64,000 nt of DNA from Aggregatibacter aphrophilus ATCC 33389 (lineage in GTDB: Bacteria; Pseudomonadota; Gammaproteobacteria; Enterobacterales; Pasteurellaceae), in assembly GCF_900636915.1 (NCBI RefSeq), contig NZ_LR134327.1, positions 930,001-994,000 of the forward strand. Reading direction: 5' to 3'. Every line of letters begins with the position of its first letter. Position 1 is the stretch's first letter. The translations under genes were made by a program, and so were the position numbers. The notes below the pieces were generated by a model. That model did not search any database. It saw only the letters and a list, made by a program, of their open reading frames with translations, and was not told the DNA's origin. Below, one piece after another: positions 60,423 to 64,000 of this stretch.

Positions 60423-62168
60423 TTATTTCGCCTCAATCCCCTCAAATTCCCGAATTTTATTCAATGCTTCGGTTAAATCAGAGGTGAAAGTAATTTTTTT
60501 GATTTCAGGCAGTGAACCGGATTTAACGATAGTTCGTAGTGGTTGGAACTGCATGTTACACATATAAAGTTGTTGATGAGGCAGCATATGTTGTACGAAG
60601 CGGGTAAGTGCATGAATGCCCCCTGTGTCAAGCACGGTCACGGCGTCGCATTGTAAAACAATGTGTTTGATTTCGTGATCGGTGTGGACGGTTTTATCGT
60701 GCAAGTCGGCAAAGAGATTATCTGCCGCAGCGAAAAAGAGCGGTCCGCTAATACGATAAATTAACACATCATCCAAATCTTCCGGCACAGCAATATTGAT
60801 GGATTTGGTCATTTCGGCGATGGTGCGGATAAACAGCAAACTGGCCAATAACACACCCACAGAAATAGCAATCACCATGTCAAATAACACTGTAAGGATT
60901 AAACAAACCAGTAATACGGCAATTTCGTTACGTCCGGAACGACGGGTAAGCTGAATAATTTGTGGTAAATCCGCCATATGCCAAGCCACGACCAGCAAGA
61001 GCGCAGCCATAGAAGATAACGGCAAATAAGACAGCGCCGGGGCAAAAAACAATAAGGCAAAAAGCACTAGTAAGGCGTGTACGACACTTGAAATCGGTGA
61101 TACACCACCGGATTTAACATTTACCGCAGAACGCGCGATGGCAGCGGTGGCAGTGATACCGCCAAAAAACGGAGAGGCAATGTTACCAAGGCCTTGTGCT
61201 AATAATTCATTATTGGAATGGTGTTTGGTGTCGGTGATATTGTCTAAAATGACCGCACACAATAAAGATTCGATCGCGCCCAAGACTGCCATGGAAAAAG
61301 CGGCCGGCAATAGGCGCTGAATGGTGTCAAAATTCCAGTTAATCAGATTGCCTTGCGGATCAGGAATATTCCATGGCAAGGAAAATTCAGGCAAGACACT
61401 GGGAATACCGTAGCCGGTCGTACCATCAGAAAGTGTATATTGGAATTCGGTACCAATAGTCGCGACAGAATAGCTGAAGTGGGTCAGCAATAAAGATAAC
61501 AATGTTGCGACAATCACTGCCGGCAAATGACCGGGAATGGGCAGACGTAACTTATGCCATTGGGTTAAGATAATGAGGGTAATGATACCAACACCAGCAT
61601 CTGCCCAGTTTATACTTGGAAGTGCAGTCAAAATTACTTGCACTTTTTCAAGATAATGAGACGGCATCTGTTCAATACTCAAACCAATAAAATCTTTAAT
61701 TTGTAAGGTAGCTATAACGATGCCGATACCTGATGTAAAACCTAGCGTGACAGGTAGCGGAATATATTCAATAAGTCGCCCCAAACGGAACAACGCCATA
61801 AGCACCAAAATAACACCGGAAAGCAATGTGGCCATAAGCAGGCCACTTAAGCCGAATTGCTGAGTAACAGGGAATAAAATCACCACGAAGGCGGCCGTTG
61901 GACCGGAAATATTAAAGCGTGAACCTCCCGTTAACGCGATGATAATCCCCGCAACAATGGCAGTGTATAAACCGTGCTGCGGTGGTACGCCGGTGGCAAT
62001 AGCAAGCGCCATGGAAAGCGGGATAGCGATAATACCGACAGTTAATCCGGCAATAATATCTTTTACCAAATGACGGGAAGTATAGCCGTCTCTGAAGCTG
62101 TCTTTTAATGCACTGAAAGGTTTAACTGACAGAAAGACATTTTTATTAAGAAACCATTTTTTTAACAT
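60423..62168 (-). CDS. SulP-family anion transporter with STAS domain
   Basis: 581 residues. About 12-14 membrane segments; the SulP signature region is GLTVGIIAIPLSMALAIATG (about 41-60), followed by GLYTAIVAGIIIALTGGSRF. A C-terminal STAS domain (about 450-560) has the expected DTGGIHALTRF segment. SulP proteins move sulfate, bicarbonate or dicarboxylates; the substrate cannot be read from the sequence. It lies 36 bases upstream of eda in the same direction. An in-gene start context (ATG at 62168) follows A/T-rich sequence with no clear ribosome-binding site. Confidence 0.88.
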   Translation of the reverse strand: MLKKWFLNKNVFLSVKPFSALKDSFRDGYTSRHLVKDIIAGLTVGIIAIPLSMALAIATGVPPQHGLYTAIVAGIIIALTGGSRFNISGPTAAFVVILFPVTQQFGLSGLLMATLLSGVILVLMALFRLGRLIEYIPLPVTLGFTSGIGIVIATLQIKDFIGLSIEQMPSHYLEKVQVILTALPSINWADAGVGIITLIILTQWHKLRLPIPGHLPAVIVATLLSLLLTHFSYSVATIGTEFQYTLSDGTTGYGIPSVLPEFSLPWNIPDPQGNLINWNFDTIQRLLPAAFSMAVLGAIESLLCAVILDNITDTKHHSNNELLAQGLGNIASPFFGGITATAAIARSAVNVKSGGVSPISSVVHALLVLFALLFFAPALSYLPLSSMAALLLVVAWHMADLPQIIQLTRRSGRNEIAVLLVCLILTVLFDMVIAISVGVLLASLLFIRTIAEMTKSINIAVPEDLDDVLIYRISGPLFFAAADNLFADLHDKTVHTDHEIKHIVLQCDAVTVLDTGGIHALTRFVQHMLPHQQLYMCNMQFQPLRTIVKSGSLPEIKKITFTSDLTEALNKIREFEGIEAK

Positions 62169-62289
62169 AAAAATATAAATAAGATGAGATGAGATGTGTA
62201 ATTGAAATGAATAGCCTTATAGCTGGTGGTTATTTTACCTGATTTTTGGTGAATTTTTTATCTTACGAACAACGAAATTACAAAAATAC

Positions 62290-62318
62290 TTGACGAAGCT
62301 CAATGAAATCCTTATAGT
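62290..62318 (+). promoter_or_regulatory. Promoter of tRNA-Ser
   Basis: TTGACG (62290-62295), 17 bases, TATAGT (62313-62318), then the G/C-containing TCGCACG. The tRNA begins 18 bases after the -10. Confidence 0.8.
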
Positions 62319-62335
62319 TCGCACGTCCTAATCAC

Positions 62336-62425
62336 GGTGAGATGTCCGAGTGGTTGAAGGAGCACGCCTGGAAAGCGTGTATGTGGGAAACTGCATCGGG
62401 GGTTCGAATCCCCCTCTCACCGCCA
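62336..62425 (+). tRNA. tRNA-Ser (anticodon GGA)
   Basis: A 90-base class II tRNA with encoded CCA. The acceptor stem is GGTGAGA/TCTCACC, the anticodon loop CTGGAAA gives GGA (reads UCC/UCU), and the long variable arm expected of tRNA-Ser is present. The T-arm is GTTCGAATC. Confidence 0.97.
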
Positions 62426-62567
62426 TTCTTAACGAATTTTCTTTTTATTTTCTGTCTTGCCACAGCCTAATTCAGTTATACTAATTTCTATTCTTACAAG
62501 AAAAATTGTATCAAAAACACGTGAAAAACCCACCGCACTTTCAGCCTGTTGGCGGAGTTTTTTAAGT

Positions 62568-62595
62568 CTTGAATTTAAATAAACTACCCCAATAT
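62568..62595 (+). promoter_or_regulatory. Sigma-32-type heat-shock promoter of lon
   Basis: CTTGAAT (62568-62574), 12 bases, then CCCCAATAT (62587-62595): close to the consensus CTTGAAA and CCCCATnT with allowed spacing, 36 bases before the lon start. An uptake-signal core lies just upstream (near 62532). Confidence 0.65.
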
Positions 62596-62630
62596 ACAGG
62601 CAATCATCGGATTTTAGATTAAGAGAGTAT

Positions 62631-64000
62631 ATGATGAGATCAAAAAAACCAGAATTACAAATAATACCGGTATTGCCACTGCGCGATGTTGTTGTATTTC
62701 CTTATATGGTAATGCCATTATTTGTCGGTCGTCCTAAATCAATTAGCAGCCTTGATGACGCGATGCAAAACAACAAAAAATTATTATTAGTGTCACAAAA
62801 ACAGGCAGATTTGGAAGAACCGTCTATTGATGACTTATATGATGTTGGAACCATTGCCAATATTATTCAATTATTAAAATTGCCTGACGGTACAGTGAAA
62901 GTATTGGTGGAAGGTCAGCAACGTGCCAAAATCAGAAAAATTGAAGATACCGGTGAATATTTATGGGCTGTTGCCGAACCACTACTAACCACATTAGGCA
63001 ATGAAAAAGAATTACAGGTGGCTCATAAAGCTGTCTTAAATGAGTTTCAAAGCTACATAAACTTGAATAAAAAAGTACAGCCCGACATTCTCTCTGCCTT
63101 ACAACAAATCGATAATCTGGAACAGTTAAGCGATACTATGGCGTCTCATCTACCGGTTTCTGTCGTGCAGAAACAAGCTGTATTAGAGATGACCAATGTG
63201 GTTGAGCGTTTTGAATATTTACTGGGTTTAATGCAATCAGAAGCAGATCTGTTACAAGTGGAAAAACGCATTCGTGGTCGCGTGAAAAAACAAATGGAAA
63301 AAAGCCAGCGTGATTACTATTTGAATGAACAAATCAAGGCAATTCAAAAAGAACTTGGTGAAACAGAAAATACCGTAAGTGAAATTGAGCAATTACGCCA
63401 AAAAATTGAAGATGCCAAAATGCCACAGGAAGCCCGTGAGAAAACAGAATCTGAGCTACAAAAACTGAAAATGATGTCCCCGATGTCAGCGGAAGCAACT
63501 GTTGTGCGTAGCTATATTGATTGGATGATTCAAGTGCCTTGGCATAAACGCACCAAAGTGAGAAAAGATCTGACCAAAGCACAAGAAATTTTAGATGCGG
63601 ATCATTACGGTTTAGAACGCGTGAAAGAACGTATTCTGGAATACCTTGCCGTACAAACCCGTTTAAACCAAATCAAAGGCTCTATTCTCTGTTTAGTGGG
63701 ACCACCGGGGGTAGGTAAAACGTCATTAGGGCAATCTATCGCCAATGCGACCGGTCGTAAATATGTGCGTATGGCGTTAGGTGGCGTGCGTGATGAAGCA
63801 GAAATTCGCGGTCACCGTAAAACCTATATTGGTTCGTTGCCGGGTAAATTGATTCAAAAAATGGCGAAAGTAGGCGTGAAAAATCCGCTTTTCTTATTAG
63901 ACGAAATCGACAAAATGACATCTGATATGCGAGGCGATCCTGCCTCTGCATTATTAGAAGTGTTGGATCCCGAACAGAATGCTCATTTCAACGATCATTA
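62631..64000 (+). CDS. lon: ATP-dependent Lon protease (5' part)
   Basis: The frame from 62631 (ATGATG) stays open to the window end: the first 456 residues of a protein normally near 800. Lon degrades misfolded and regulatory proteins in the cytoplasm. The N-terminal substrate-binding domain begins with [21 protein letters not shown] coiled coil follows (about 190-260, with [20 protein letters not shown]). The AAA+ module has Walker [10 protein letters not shown] (about 357-365) and Walker [10 protein letters not shown] (about 421-429). The proteolytic Ser/Lys domain lies beyond the window. GAGAG precedes the start. A sigma-32-type promoter fits heat-shock control. Confidence 0.95.
   Translation, partial: MMRSKKPELQIIPVLPLRDVVVFPYMVMPLFVGRPKSISSLDDAMQNNKKLLLVSQKQADLEEPSIDDLYDVGTIANIIQLLKLPDGTVKVLVEGQQRAKIRKIEDTGEYLWAVAEPLLTTLGNEKELQVAHKAVLNEFQSYINLNKKVQPDILSALQQIDNLEQLSDTMASHLPVSVVQKQAVLEMTNVVERFEYLLGLMQSEADLLQVEKRIRGRVKKQMEKSQRDYYLNEQIKAIQKELGETENTVSEIEQLRQKIEDAKMPQEAREKTESELQKLKMMSPMSAEATVVRSYIDWMIQVPWHKRTKVRKDLTKAQEILDADHYGLERVKERILEYLAVQTRLNQIKGSILCLVGPPGVGKTSLGQSIANATGRKYVRMALGGVRDEAEIRGHRKTYIGSLPGKLIQKMAKVGVKNPLFLLDEIDKMTSDMRGDPASALLEVLDPEQNAHFNDH

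Overview
The window looks like a Pasteurellaceae chromosome, most likely Aggregatibacter or a close Haemophilus relative. I base this on: (1) more than 40 copies of the Hin-type uptake signal core AAGTGCGGT or its complement, in genes and as inverted pairs at gene ends; (2) protein families and gene orders typical of that family (nrfABCD with separate nrfE-type heme lyase genes, ccmABCDEFGHI, a BetT-type BCCT carrier); and (3) a very long trimeric autotransporter with an ESPR signal of the EmaA/Hia/YadA kind. The genus is an inference. There is no prophage, insertion sequence or CRISPR array in the window.

Layout. 0-2.2 kb: a cold-shock protein, tRNA-Ala(GGC) and gltX. 2.3-2.7 kb: four identical tRNA-Val(TAC) genes behind a strong promoter. 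2.8-13.3 kb: a GT32-like glycosyltransferase, argH, gdhA, a class II glutamine amidotransferase broken by in-frame TAA codons, dnaE and a long-chain acyl-CoA ligase. 13.7-20 kb: a 2100-residue trimeric autotransporter adhesin. 20-23.3 kb: nrdD and nrdG, with a CRP site and two NrdR boxes in front of nrdD and a dispersed repeat between the two genes. 23.4-31.3 kb: the conserved mnmE-yidC-yidD-rnpA-rpmH block, divergent from dnaA-dnaN-recF. 31.4-38.4 kb: a methyltransferase, sodC, a transglutaminase/MerT-like/MerP-like operon, betT and a YhiN-type flavoprotein. 38.4-46.3 kb: the formate-dependent nitrite reductase genes nrfABCD and a dedicated heme-ligation set (NrfE, a thioredoxin-like protein and an NrfF-NrfG fusion), separated by a repeat island. 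46.8-47.7 kb: an unrecognised lipoprotein and secreted-protein pair. 47.9-54.3 kb: the general cytochrome c maturation operon ccmABCDEFGHI. 54.5-64 kb: a Bcr-type efflux pump, rsuA, maeB, sodA, eda, a SulP transporter, tRNA-Ser(GGA) and the start of lon.

How it fits together. Much of the window serves life with little oxygen. NrdDG makes deoxynucleotides anaerobically and Nrf reduces nitrite to ammonium. Ccm and NrfEFG attach heme to the cytochromes. FNR-like, NarP-like, CRP-like and NrdR-like sites sit where these genes would need them. Two superoxide dismutases (periplasmic SodC and cytoplasmic SodA) cover oxygen exposure.

Most notable observation: the ccmE-ccmF junction appears to carry a deletion of roughly 0.3 kb. 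CcmE loses its tail after HDENY and runs into the wrong frame of ccmF, while CcmF lacks about its first 80 residues. The ccmF-like gene nrfE is complete. If real, general c-type cytochrome maturation should be impaired. Other points are the transglutaminase-MerT-MerP gene set without merR or merA, three families of structured intergenic repeats (one apparently contributing codons to nrfC), and inverted repeats flanking two of the tRNA-Val genes.
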